DNA of 64,000 bases from Pseudomonadota bacterium (GCA_021818425.1 JAKAEC010000004.1:1-64000); one strand, 5' to 3'. Counted from the first letter of the stretch, positions 8,022-16,382 are shown. Numbers and translations are program-made. Notes: a model not told the origin generated them from the sequence alone.

Positions 8022-9806
8022 CTACTTAACCTGAGACGCCCCCCAGTAGGCGCGCCAGCCGCCATGAGCGGTAATGTCCGCCGCCCCTTCTAACGCATAA
8101 GCCTCACACAGGAAGCCGGGATGCACGGAACCGTCCTCCAGCGTCACGCGGCCGATGACCATTGGGGCGGGCAGAGTGGCCACAAAATGGCCAAAGGCGG
8201 ACGGACTGAGGCTCCACAATTCGACCGCGATGCCGGCACCAGAAAAACCGGGCGTTTGCGCTAGCCCAGGCTTGGGCGGGTTCGTGGCCAGGGCGAAGAG
8301 CCGGTAGTCTGGTGCTGTGAAAGCCGGGCGGATGAGCCGGGCACCTAGACTGGTGAGTTCATGGTTTAGCACCATGCCAGAGAGATGGGCACCAGCGACT
8401 ACGAGGCTGACCTCATTCGACGGCCCTTCGTAACGCCCGTAAGGCTCAGCCCGGGTGAGGCCCGCCCCAGCGCCCAGGGCATTGTGCAATTTATCGGCGC
8501 AGACCGCCAATGAGGCTTCCGAGAAGGCAGGGCCGATGAGGGTAACGCCAAAAGGCAAGCCATCTGGCTTGAACCCGGCCGGCAGGGCGATGGCGGCCAT
8601 ATCCAACAAATTCACGAAATTGGTGTAGAGGCCGAGGGTTGAATTGTGCTTTACAGGCTCGGCCAACATTTCTTCAATGGTGAAAATGGTAGGAGCCGTA
8701 GGCAGCAGCAGCGCGTCGCATTTGACAAACTCCGCCATTGTGAGTTGACGCAGGGCCTGGACCTTGTAGATATCGTCAAATGCATCAGCGGCTGAGAATT
8801 TATGGCCGCCTTCAATAATGGCGCGGACCACGGGGAATACATCATCCGCATGACGCCGCATGAAAGCACGAGTGGCAGCGGTGCGCTCAGCCAAGAAGGC
8901 GCCCCCATAGAGCAGCGCAGCAATATCACGGAAGGGTGCATAATCGATCTCCACCAATTCCCACCCCAAAGCTTTGGCCTTGCCCAGGGCGGCTTCGTAG
9001 AGGGCGAAGGCTGCTACGTCTCCGGCAAAATCCTTGTCTTTTCCAGCCAACACGCCCAGGCGTGGAACGGCAGGCAGAGGATGGTTGGCGGGGGGACGGG
9101 AATAGGCGTCTGACGCATCATAACCTTCAGCGGCACTTAGCACCGCCATCGCATCCGCCACGCAATTAGCGAAGATGGAAATGCAGTCCAGGCTCTTGCA
9201 GGCGGGCACAACACCGGTGGCAGAGAGGCGGCCGATCGAGGGTTTAAGCCCAATGAGGTTGTTGAAGGCGGCGGGTACACGACCCGAGCCGGCGGTGTCC
9301 GTGCCCAGGGAGAAGGCAGCTAGGCCAGCACCCACGGCTACTGCCGAGCCGGAAGAGGAGCCGCCGGATACATAAGCGGTATTGAACACCGAGCGCGGGG
9401 CGCCATAAGGGGAGCGCGTACCATTCAGCCCAGTGGCAAACTGGTCCAGATTTGCCTTGCCTATAAGCAAGGCGCCCGCGGCGCGCAGGCGGGCGATAGT
9501 GGTGGCGTCCTGCTCTGGTATATAGGCAAAGGCTGGGCAGGCCGCGGTGGTGGGCAGACCCGTGACGTCTATATTATCCTTGACCACGTACGGGATGCCG
9601 TACAGCGGCTTACCCGCCGAGCCTTCCAATTCAAGTTTCGCTGCTTCGGCCAGCAGATTTTCCGCTTTTACCAGAGAGATGAAGACCGCTTTGTCAGAAT
9701 AGGTGGCGATGCGCGCCAGAAAGGTTTTCACCAGCGCCGTAGGCGTTATCGTTCCTGCTTCGTAACCAGACCGGATGGCCGAGAATTCAAGAAGATCTAG
9801 GGTCAT
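8022..9806 (-). CDS. atzF: Allophanate hydrolase
   Basis: Hydrolyses allophanate to two CO2 and two NH3, the last step of the guanidine (or urea) carboxylation route. It has 594 residues. The amidase-signature domain (about 1-450) carries the Lys-cisSer-Ser triad: Lys76 in VVKDNID, a Ser in SGGSSSGSA (147-155) and Ser174 in DTAGSGR. The C-terminal domain (about 465-594, with AGAHLSGMVLNHELTSLGA) is the allophanate-hydrolase-specific one. The start overlaps the end of the carboxylase gene. Last gene of the riboswitch-controlled operon. Confidence 0.93.
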   Translation of the reverse strand: MTLDLLEFSAIRSGYEAGTITPTALVKTFLARIATYSDKAVFISLVKAENLLAEAAKLELEGSAGKPLYGIPYVVKDNIDVTGLPTTAACPAFAYIPEQDATTIARLRAAGALLIGKANLDQFATGLNGTRSPYGAPRSVFNTAYVSGGSSSGSAVAVGAGLAAFSLGTDTAGSGRVPAAFNNLIGLKPSIGRLSATGVVPACKSLDCISIFANCVADAMAVLSAAEGYDASDAYSRPPANHPLPAVPRLGVLAGKDKDFAGDVAAFALYEAALGKAKALGWELVEIDYAPFRDIAALLYGGAFLAERTAATRAFMRRHADDVFPVVRAIIEGGHKFSAADAFDDIYKVQALRQLTMAEFVKCDALLLPTAPTIFTIEEMLAEPVKHNSTLGLYTNFVNLLDMAAIALPAGFKPDGLPFGVTLIGPAFSEASLAVCADKLHNALGAGAGLTRAEPYGRYEGPSNEVSLVVAGAHLSGMVLNHELTSLGARLIRPAFTAPDYRLFALATNPPKPGLAQTPGFSGAGIAVELWSLSPSAFGHFVATLPAPMVIGRVTLEDGSVHPGFLCEAYALEGAADITAHGGWRAYWGASQVK

Positions 9807-12800
9807 CAGTGCGCCTCCGAGGCAATCACGCCAAGGCGTTGCCCGGCGCGGATGGCTTGACCTGGAACGGCGCTGAGCGAGGAGATGCGGCCTGAGGAGA
9901 CAGCCCGCACTCGCACTTCCATCTTCATCGATTCCAAAATCATCACCACATCCCCGCGCTGCACCAGGGCGCCGGGTTCGGCTAGGATTTGCCAGATGCT
10001 GCCAGGCACCGGGGCGGCGATGGCACGGCTGCCGACGGGCAAAGGCATTTCCTCAGGTTCTGGGGCGATGTCCGGCTCCTCGAAACTATTCAGCCCTTTT
10101 AGGGCCCAATCCTCCCGCTCGGCAGCGAAGGCTGCACGTTGGCGGGTTTGAAAAGTAACAATGCTCTCAGCGTTTTCGGCGCAGAAGGCATGGTAGTCAC
10201 GTAGCGAGAACTGGCTTTCCTCGATACGCAGCTGATATTTGCCCTGAGGGAAAGCGTCCCTAGCTTCCAGAAGCTCTTCTTCGGAAACTTCTATGAACCG
10301 GATCCGGTCAAAATGCCGCAGCAGCCAGGGTTTGCCGGGTTCAAAGGGCGGTGTCTGGCGGTGCGTGTTCCAGACCTGTACGGTGCGGCCGAAAAGCTGG
10401 TAGCCGCCGGGTCCTTCCATGCCGTAGACGCACATATAGGCGCCACCGATGCCGACAGCGTTCTGAGGAGTCCAGGGTCGGGCAGGATTATATTTGGTGG
10501 TAACGAGGCGATGGCGAGGATCGTATGGCGTGGCGACGGGGGCGCCGAGATAAACATCGCCCAGCCCGAGCACAACGTAGGAGGCATCGAAGATGATGCG
10601 TTTCACGTCCTCAATGCTGTCCAGCCCGTTGATGCGGCGGATGAATTCGATGTTGTCCGGGCACCAAGGGGCATTGGGGCGAGTGGTCTCCTGATATTTG
10701 CGCATGGATAGGCGAATTTGGCTGTCGTTCCAGGAAAGCGGCAGGTAAACCGTGCGAGCCCTCACCACCATGTCTTCAGGTACTGGCATGGTGGGAAGAA
10801 GTTTTTCCATCGCCGCCAGCATTTTCATTGGTGTGGTCTGGGTAGAATCGAAATGAACCTGCAATGATCTGATGCCGGGAGTAAGGTCGACGACGCCCGG
10901 CAGCTTTGCTGCTTCCAGCGCGTCACGTAGTGCCTGGGCACGCAGGCGGAGTTCAAAATCCAGTTTCATTTCGCCGAATTCAATAAGAATGTCTTCATCG
11001 CCAGCGCGACGGACCACAACATCTTTGTGGGTAGAGATGATGGCGGGGGCGGTATCGGCACGGACGAAGCGGAGTTTGTCGCCTGGCTTGAGTTGGCCAA
11101 GTTTCCAGCGGTCTGCTTTGGTGACCACGGCAGGGCAGACGAAGCCGCCGAGAGAGGGCCCATCCGGGCCTAGCAGGATCGGCATGTCACCCGTGAAGTC
11201 TATGGCACCGATGGCGTAGGCGTTGTCATGTATGTTGGAAGGGTGCAGACCCGCCTCCCCGCCATCCCTCCGCGCCCATTCGGGCTTGGGACCGATGAGA
11301 CGCACCCCCGTGCGGGCGGAGTTGTGGTGCACTTCGTAGGTGGCCGCGAATATGGTAGAAATATCTTTATCCGTGAAAAAATCGGGTGCGCCGTGAGGGC
11401 CGTAGAGTACGGCAATATCCCAGTCGTGGAAGAAGGCGGGCGGTGTGAGCGGCGGTGTCGCCGGTACTGGGACCGACGGATTGAAGCGCAGGGTATCGCC
11501 CGCACGCAAGGCGTTGCCGGTGGCGCCGCCGAAGCCTCCGAGGGTGAAAGTGGCGGTAGAACCTAGATAGTCAGGAGCGCGGAAGCCGCCGGAGATGGCG
11601 AGGTAGGTGCGATGACCTGGGCCTTCGACCACTCCAAGCTCCAGCACTTGCCCCGCCTTCACGGACACGGGCTGGTGATAAGGGATGGGGGTTTCATCCA
11701 ACAGAGCAGGCATATGCGCGCCAGAGAGGGCGATGAGCGTGTCGGCAAAAAAGCGCAGAGTAGGCCCAGTGTGGGTAAGTTCCAGCGCCACCGCATCCAG
11801 CCTGTTACCAAGCAACGCGTTAGCGTGGTTGTGGTGGAGATCGTCCATCGGCCCGCTAGGGGGGACGCCAACTTCCCAGTAACCCAAACGCCCCGGCAGA
11901 CTTTGCAGGCTGGACTGCGCACCAGGGTCCAGCACCTCCGCAGCGTATGGCATGAAGGCAAAATTGGTAAGGCTACTTGTGGTCATTTCACCCGCGATAA
12001 AATCTGGCAGGGCTAGGATGGCCTGCAGATAATCGAGATTGGTCTCGATACCGAAAATCTCGCTCTGCTTCAGACCGGCCTGCAGATTGGCCAGCGCCTC
12101 CGCACGGCTGGGACCACTAGCAATGAATTTCGCCAGCATCGGATCGTAGAAAGGTGAAACGTCCGTACCGGCCTCTACCCACTTCTCCACGCGTAACGAT
12201 GGGCCGGGCTTAAAGGCGGTGATCATGCCGCTGGAGGGTGCAAAATTGTTGCCTGGATTTTCCGCGTAGATGCGAACTTCAATAGCCGCACCCTGCGGCT
12301 TGAGGGTCGCTTGTGCGGGAAGGGTAAGAGTGCCAGCTGCTTGCTCGATCATCCAGCGGACGAAGTCAACACTATAAATTTCTTCCGTCACGCCATGTTC
12401 GACCTGTAGGCGCGTGTTCATTTCCAGGAAGTAGAACTCTTGTACCTCGGCGTCGTAAATGAACTCAACTGTGCCCGCGGATTCATATTGCACGGATGAG
12501 GCAAGCGCGACGGCAGCGTTCTGCATCGCGGCCAAGGTGGCATCGAACAAATTGGGGGCGGGCGTTTCCTCCACCACTTTCTGGTTTCGGCGTTGGAGAG
12601 AACAGTCGCGCGCGCCAAAGGCGACTACACCACCCTTGCCATCACCGAAAATCTGCACCTCGACATGGCGGGCACGGACGACGTATTTTTCAAGGAACAA
12701 GGCGGCATTGCCGAAATTATTCTCTGCGAGGCGAGCGATGCTATCATATTTGTCCCCCAGCTCTACATTGTTGTGGCATAGCACCATACCAATACCACCG

Positions 12801-13285
12801 CCTCCGGCGCTGCTTTTCAGCATCACTGGGTAGGTGATGCGTTTGGCCTGGGCCAAAGCTTCCTCAAGCGTGGAGAGAACGGAGGTGCCGGGCAGCATGG
12901 GAACGCCTGCTTTTTGCGCAAGGTCTCGAGCGGTATGTTTCATCCCGAAACCCCGCAAATGTTCAGGCCGGGGACCAATGAATTTGATGCCAGAAGCGGC
13001 AAGACGTTCGGCGAACTCCACGCGCTCGGAGAGGAAACCATAGCCCGGATGCACGGCCTGCGCGCCCGTTTCCTGGCAAGCTCTGATGATGGCGTCGATG
13101 TTCAGATAGCTCTCGGCCGCTGATGGCGGGCCTATGCGTAACGCTTCATCCGCCGCCAGCACGTTGGGAGAAAAACGGTCGGCATCTGAATATACCGCCA
13201 CAGATCTAATGCCCATATCTCGCAGAGTGCGGCAGACACGTCCCAAAATTTCGCCACGATTGGCGATAAGAACTTTACTGAACAT
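9806..13285 (-). CDS. Biotin-dependent guanidine carboxylase (urea carboxylase family)
   Basis: 1159 residues, usual family length. The biotin carboxylase half starts MFSKVLIANRGEI and carries the ATP-grasp region (KSSAGGGGIGM) and EMNTRLQVEHGVTEE. Next come the KipA/AHS2-like and KipI/AHS1-like carboxyltransferase parts (about 460-1000). The C-terminal biotinyl domain has LESMKMEV with biotinyl-Lys near 1121. By homology it is urea carboxylase. The guanidine-I riboswitch upstream and the adjacent DUF1989 pair point instead to guanidine as substrate, giving carboxyguanidine. Known bacterial enzymes of this type prefer guanidine over urea; an active-site Asp/Asn difference reported to discriminate the two was not mapped here. 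Confidence 0.9.
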   Translation of the reverse strand: MFSKVLIANRGEILGRVCRTLRDMGIRSVAVYSDADRFSPNVLAADEALRIGPPSAAESYLNIDAIIRACQETGAQAVHPGYGFLSERVEFAERLAASGIKFIGPRPEHLRGFGMKHTARDLAQKAGVPMLPGTSVLSTLEEALAQAKRITYPVMLKSSAGGGGIGMVLCHNNVELGDKYDSIARLAENNFGNAALFLEKYVVRARHVEVQIFGDGKGGVVAFGARDCSLQRRNQKVVEETPAPNLFDATLAAMQNAAVALASSVQYESAGTVEFIYDAEVQEFYFLEMNTRLQVEHGVTEEIYSVDFVRWMIEQAAGTLTLPAQATLKPQGAAIEVRIYAENPGNNFAPSSGMITAFKPGPSLRVEKWVEAGTDVSPFYDPMLAKFIASGPSRAEALANLQAGLKQSEIFGIETNLDYLQAILALPDFIAGEMTTSSLTNFAFMPYAAEVLDPGAQSSLQSLPGRLGYWEVGVPPSGPMDDLHHNHANALLGNRLDAVALELTHTGPTLRFFADTLIALSGAHMPALLDETPIPYHQPVSVKAGQVLELGVVEGPGHRTYLAISGGFRAPDYLGSTATFTLGGFGGATGNALRAGDTLRFNPSVPVPATPPLTPPAFFHDWDIAVLYGPHGAPDFFTDKDISTIFAATYEVHHNSARTGVRLIGPKPEWARRDGGEAGLHPSNIHDNAYAIGAIDFTGDMPILLGPDGPSLGGFVCPAVVTKADRWKLGQLKPGDKLRFVRADTAPAIISTHKDVVVRRAGDEDILIEFGEMKLDFELRLRAQALRDALEAAKLPGVVDLTPGIRSLQVHFDSTQTTPMKMLAAMEKLLPTMPVPEDMVVRARTVYLPLSWNDSQIRLSMRKYQETTRPNAPWCPDNIEFIRRINGLDSIEDVKRIIFDASYVVLGLGDVYLGAPVATPYDPRHRLVTTKYNPARPWTPQNAVGIGGAYMCVYGMEGPGGYQLFGRTVQVWNTHRQTPPFEPGKPWLLRHFDRIRFIEVSEEELLEARDAFPQGKYQLRIEESQFSLRDYHAFCAENAESIVTFQTRQRAAFAAEREDWALKGLNSFEEPDIAPEPEEMPLPVGSRAIAAPVPGSIWQILAEPGALVQRGDVVMILESMKMEVRVRAVSSGRISSLSAVPGQAIRAGQRLGVIASEAH

Positions 13286-13291
13286 GGCTGC

Positions 13292-13906
13292 CTACTCGCT
13301 GACAATAATCTGGATGGCTGTGGGGGTGAAACCGTTGCAGGGGTTATTCACCTGCGGGCAGTTGGAAACGAGCACCAGCACGTCCATTTCCGCCTGCAAT
13401 TCCACATAGCCTCCGGGCTTAGAAACGCCGTCATCGACCGTGAGCTCTCCATTGGTATTGATGGGTACATTCATGAAGAAATTCACGTTGGAAACGAGAT
13501 CTCGCTTGCTCATACCGTATTTGGCAAGCTCGACGATAAAATTCTCCCGGCAGGAATGCATGAAACGTGTCTCATTCCCGAAGCGAACTGTATTACTCTC
13601 GCAGGAGCAGGCACCAGCGCAGGTGTCGTGAAAACCACAGCTGTCGGCAACAAGTTTCATCATCGGACGACATTCGTTGGAGAGCAACGTGGAACCGGTG
13701 GAAAGATCGTAGCGTCCACCATGCTCAACTTGAGCTGCCAACGTGTCCTGGGCGGAGTAGCGCTCTGTCGTATCATGTGAATTGTAGAAGAGCGCATCCA
13801 CCGCTTGCTGACTTTCAAGGTCAATAATACGCAGTCTCTGGCCCCTTTTCAGAAGAGTGGAATAGGGTGCGCCAGCAGGAACGTGAGTGTCAGAAATAAT
13901 GATCAT
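13292..13906 (-). CDS. Carboxyguanidine deiminase subunit (DUF1989, shorter chain)
   Basis: 204 residues, DUF1989 family, long annotated as urea-carboxylase-associated protein; by length the UAAP1 type. The DUF1989 pair was later shown to form carboxyguanidine deiminase (CgdAB), which converts carboxyguanidine to allophanate and ammonia. Visible features are the Cys-rich CAGACSCESNTVRFG and EMDVLVLVSNCPQVNNPCNGF, likely part of the metal/active-site region. Its start overlaps the stop of the other subunit by ATGA, and it precedes the carboxylase by 6 bp, so stoichiometric co-translation is likely. I did not assign the A or B letter. Confidence 0.87.
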   Translation of the reverse strand: MIIISDTHVPAGAPYSTLLKRGQRLRIIDLESQQAVDALFYNSHDTTERYSAQDTLAAQVEHGGRYDLSTGSTLLSNECRPMMKLVADSCGFHDTCAGACSCESNTVRFGNETRFMHSCRENFIVELAKYGMSKRDLVSNVNFFMNVPINTNGELTVDDGVSKPGGYVELQAEMDVLVLVSNCPQVNNPCNGFTPTAIQIIVSE

Positions 13907-14685
13907 TTAGCGAAATACCGGTCGTTATTGATGAAACCACGCGCAGCTTCCTCAGTGAATTGGCGACAGAGATCATGAGCGCTGACTGTCGGGGCGCGCC
14001 AAGCGATATAAGAGATGGGGCCGGTTGCCTCCTGCACCGGGCTCAGCGCGTGCGGGGTATTGGAGATGGTAATCAGCAGATCCATCTCCGCGCGCAGCTC
14101 AACCATGGCACCCTGCGGCGGATTGTGACGCCAGCGTATGATACCTTGATTGTCTACCGCGACGGGGGAAAACAGAGAGATAGCGGGAGCGACATCGCGT
14201 CGGGAGAGACCAAATTTGGCGGCAGCACTGCGCAGATTGTCCCGCCCATTGCGGCCTTGCGTTTGCATGGGGCCATTAGGGCCGACAATGGAATCATGCC
14301 CGGCACCTGTATCTGCGACGATAGAGGCAAGCACGCGCCCCATGTCAGAAAAGAGCACGCGGCCGGTGGTGAGGTTGGTGGTCCATTGCAACTTGGTCGT
14401 GTCGCCGGCGTTGAAACGTTCGGAGGTATCTTCCGCGTTCCACATGAATAGGGTAGCACCCGGCGTACCGGATAAATTGGCGATGCGGACGGCGGCACCG
14501 CGCTGCAGACGTAAGTTCACATACCAACCGGGAGGAATGGCATCTTCTAAAAAAACATCTTCTGGCTTGATGTCTACGAATTTTGTTTCAGGCTTTGGGG
14601 CTATGGCACGGGCGTGAGCGGCCTCCTGCAAGGCTTCGTAGCGTTGGCGGTATTGCGCGGGGGTGAGTTTGTCGAGTTCAAGCAT
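13903..14685 (-). CDS. Carboxyguanidine deiminase subunit (DUF1989, longer chain)
   Basis: 260 residues, DUF1989 family; by length and the N-terminal YRQRYEALQEAAHARA it is the UAAP2 type. It is the partner of the following 204-residue protein in carboxyguanidine deiminase. The C-terminal EMDLLITISNTPHAL matches the corresponding EMDVLVLVSNCPQV of the partner but lacks its cysteines, suggesting one catalytic and one supporting chain (inference). The start ATG 14685 has GGAGA 7-8 nt upstream. First full gene after the guanidine-I riboswitch; a 15-codon ORF overlaps its start. Confidence 0.87.
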   Translation of the reverse strand: MLELDKLTPAQYRQRYEALQEAAHARAIAPKPETKFVDIKPEDVFLEDAIPPGWYVNLRLQRGAAVRIANLSGTPGATLFMWNAEDTSERFNAGDTTKLQWTTNLTTGRVLFSDMGRVLASIVADTGAGHDSIVGPNGPMQTQGRNGRDNLRSAAAKFGLSRRDVAPAISLFSPVAVDNQGIIRWRHNPPQGAMVELRAEMDLLITISNTPHALSPVQEATGPISYIAWRAPTVSAHDLCRQFTEEAARGFINNDRYFAK

Positions 14686-14725
14686 TCGCTTGTCTCCACT
14701 GCAGTATGTTTGAAAAGTTCGACAT
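14678..14725 (-). CDS. Possible 15-residue leader peptide between riboswitch and deiminase gene
   Basis: MSNFSNILQWRQANA, below the track cut-off. A strong GGAGGG lies 6 nt before its ATG, a better site than that of the deiminase gene itself. Its TGA falls just inside the deiminase reading frame, so the two ORFs overlap by 8 nt in different frames. It may serve translational coupling downstream of the riboswitch; it may also be chance. Confidence 0.35.
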   Translation of the reverse strand: MSNFSNILQWRQANA

Positions 14726-14766
14726 CAGAATCCCTCCGTTGAATAACTACGCTTCAACGATACGAA

Positions 14767-14794
14767 GGATACGGCTGAGAGCTGATGCGTATCC
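14767..14794 (-). promoter_or_regulatory. Candidate expression-platform hairpin of the riboswitch
   Basis: Perfect 7-bp inverted repeat GGATACG/CGTATCC downstream of the aptamer. The loop contains CTCTC, which could pair with GAGAG at the aptamer 3' end. An overlapping GATGCG/CGCATC pairing competes with it. No U-tract follows, so simple intrinsic termination is not obvious. Confidence 0.35.
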
Positions 14795-14806
14795 CGCGCA
14801 TCCTTA

Positions 14807-14910
14807 CTCTCCCGGGCTTTTGTCCCGCCGTGCATCATGCGGATATCTCCCACATGACCGCCGCTCTCGGACCAGACACTGGATGAATATCCAGCCGGAA
14901 CCCTAGCGGC
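14807..14910 (-). promoter_or_regulatory. Guanidine-I riboswitch (ykkC class)
   Basis: The minus strand reads CTAGGGTTCCGGC, then a hairpin GCTGGATATTCATCCAGT, then CTGGTCCGAGAGC, and finally GGCGGGACAAAAGCCCGGGAG. These are the conserved blocks of the ykkC/guanidine-I aptamer, in order and with normal spacing. It switches on guanidine-handling genes when guanidine binds. It sits about 120 nt before the first deiminase gene and about 18 nt after the predicted sigma-54 start site. Confidence 0.95.
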
Positions 14911-14939
14911 CTTTCCAATTATCTTGGCAATTTATTCTG

Positions 14940-14955
14940 GCAATTATCGTGCCAA
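14940..14955 (-). promoter_or_regulatory. Sigma-54 (RpoN) promoter of guanidine operon
   Basis: The minus strand reads TTGGCACG-ATAA-TTGC, matching the -24/-12 consensus YTGGCACG-N4-TTGC, with GG and GC exactly 10 bp apart. The start site is expected near 14928, just ahead of the riboswitch. A dyad CAGCTT-N5-AAGCTG at 15061-15077, roughly 135-150 bp upstream of that start, is at activator-site distance but could equally be the mntH transcript-end hairpin. Confidence 0.85.
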
Positions 14956-15101
14956 TCCCCAACTCTTTATAGACCGGGGATAGCGATGCCAACATGCTGC
15001 TGCGTGCTTAAAAAAAAGCCCTGCAAGTCCATTTTTCCATCAAATATCGCCCTCATGTATCAGCTTCCGCAAAGCTGGTCTGGGTGGCGCGTCTTTCGGC
15101 T

Positions 15102-16361
15102 CTAAAACAGCCCCGCGCCAGAGAGACCGCCATAAACGCCTAGCCCGGCCGTAGTTGCCGAAAGCAGAATGGCGAGTCCGGCGTACCAGCCACGCAGCCG
15201 CATTTCAGCAGGCAGAGCCTTTAGTCCCAGCATCACCAGAAAGCCGAGCACCAGCGGTAGCAACAGCGCGTTCATTACCTCAACGGCAATATTCAAAATG
15301 ACAAGATTCGGCACCACCGCCACCAGCACAGCACCACACACCAGGCACGCCGCGTAGACGCCATAAAACCATTTAGCCCGGAAGGGGTGGTCCTCCAGCG
15401 ACCGACGATAGCCGGTAACCTCACCAAGCCCCCAGGCAAGTGCCAACGAGGCAACAATTGAAGCAACCAGCCCCGCCCCCAATACGCCGATGCCAAAAAC
15501 AAGTTTGCCCATGGTGACACCGAGATACGGAGTGAGCGCTGCCGTTATATCCCCAACGGTATTGAGGCTGGCGTTGGGGTTTTTCAGACCGATCGTGGCC
15601 GCAGTTGCGATCAGCACCGCCGCCATCACTAGCTGGGTAACAACTGAGCCGATGGCGGTATCCAACCGAGCATAGCGGAAATCCGCGAGGGACAATTTTT
15701 TGTCGGCGATGGCAGATTGTTGGTAGAAAATCATCCAGGGCATGATCACCGCGCCGATATTGGCGGCGACGAGGTAAAGGTAGTCCTGGTTACCCAAGGC
15801 AGGCTGCAGCATCTGAGCAGCGATTTGATGGCCGTTCGGCTTCGAGAGGAAAGCTATGACGAAAAAAACGAATTCGAACAGCCCCAACGCAATCGCCACC
15901 CGCTCCACTCGACGGTAAGAGCCCGTGAGAGCCACAACAAGCAGAAACAGCACAGATAGGCTCAGCGTGGCGTCACGCGGTACGCCATAGAGCTCGCCGA
16001 CACCGGCCACGCCAGAAAATTCAGACAGCAGCGCTCCGACCGTAGCCACCGCCAGCCCCCCGGCGGAAAGCCAAGCCCACCCCTCGCCAAACGTATCACG
16101 AATCAGCTCTCCGTGGCCTTTGCCGGTGAAGATGCCGAGCCGGACCGTAAGCTCTTGCACAACGTACAGGATGGGGATGAGCAAGAACTGCAGCAGTAAC
16201 AGCCGGTAACCCCAAGCCACGCCAGATTGAGAAGCAGTAATGATGCTGCCCACCTCGGTATCGGCCAGCATGACAACGAGCCCAGGTCCAAATACGGACA
16301 AAAAAGGCAGGGCGGCACGGCGAGCGGGCGAAGCAGACTGAGGCAAGACGGTTCCTGACAT
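15102..16361 (-). CDS. mntH: NRAMP-family divalent metal transporter (MntH-like)
   Basis: Proton-coupled Mn(II)/Fe(II) importer with about 11 membrane helices. The metal-site motif of TM1 is seen in modified form as GPGLVVMLADTEVGSIITA; the usual Asp-Pro-Gly is here Ala-Asp-Thr-Glu. This suggests membership in the broader NRAMP-related clade, in which metal choice can differ. The TM6-like segment IGAVIMPWMIFYQQSA replaces the canonical MPHN. The track start (16421) is moved to ATG 16361, which follows a Fur/Mur-like box directly. About 419 residues. Because both metal-binding motifs are altered, Mg or another ion is possible. Confidence 0.72.
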   Translation of the reverse strand: MSGTVLPQSASPARRAALPFLSVFGPGLVVMLADTEVGSIITASQSGVAWGYRLLLLQFLLIPILYVVQELTVRLGIFTGKGHGELIRDTFGEGWAWLSAGGLAVATVGALLSEFSGVAGVGELYGVPRDATLSLSVLFLLVVALTGSYRRVERVAIALGLFEFVFFVIAFLSKPNGHQIAAQMLQPALGNQDYLYLVAANIGAVIMPWMIFYQQSAIADKKLSLADFRYARLDTAIGSVVTQLVMAAVLIATAATIGLKNPNASLNTVGDITAALTPYLGVTMGKLVFGIGVLGAGLVASIVASLALAWGLGEVTGYRRSLEDHPFRAKWFYGVYAACLVCGAVLVAVVPNLVILNIAVEVMNALLLPLVLGFLVMLGLKALPAEMRLRGWYAGLAILLSATTAGLGVYGGLSGAGLF

Positions 16362-16365
16362 GCAA

Positions 16366-16382
16366 TTGAGAATAATTATCAA
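16366..16382 (-). promoter_or_regulatory. Fur/Mur-type operator
   Basis: TTGATAAT-T-ATTCTCAA on the minus strand is a 17-bp inverted repeat with one mismatched pair, close to the Fur consensus (GATAAT...ATTATC). It ends 4 bp before the transporter ATG, so a bound repressor would block transcription or the ribosome site. It implies control by a Fur-family metal sensor. Confidence 0.65.
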
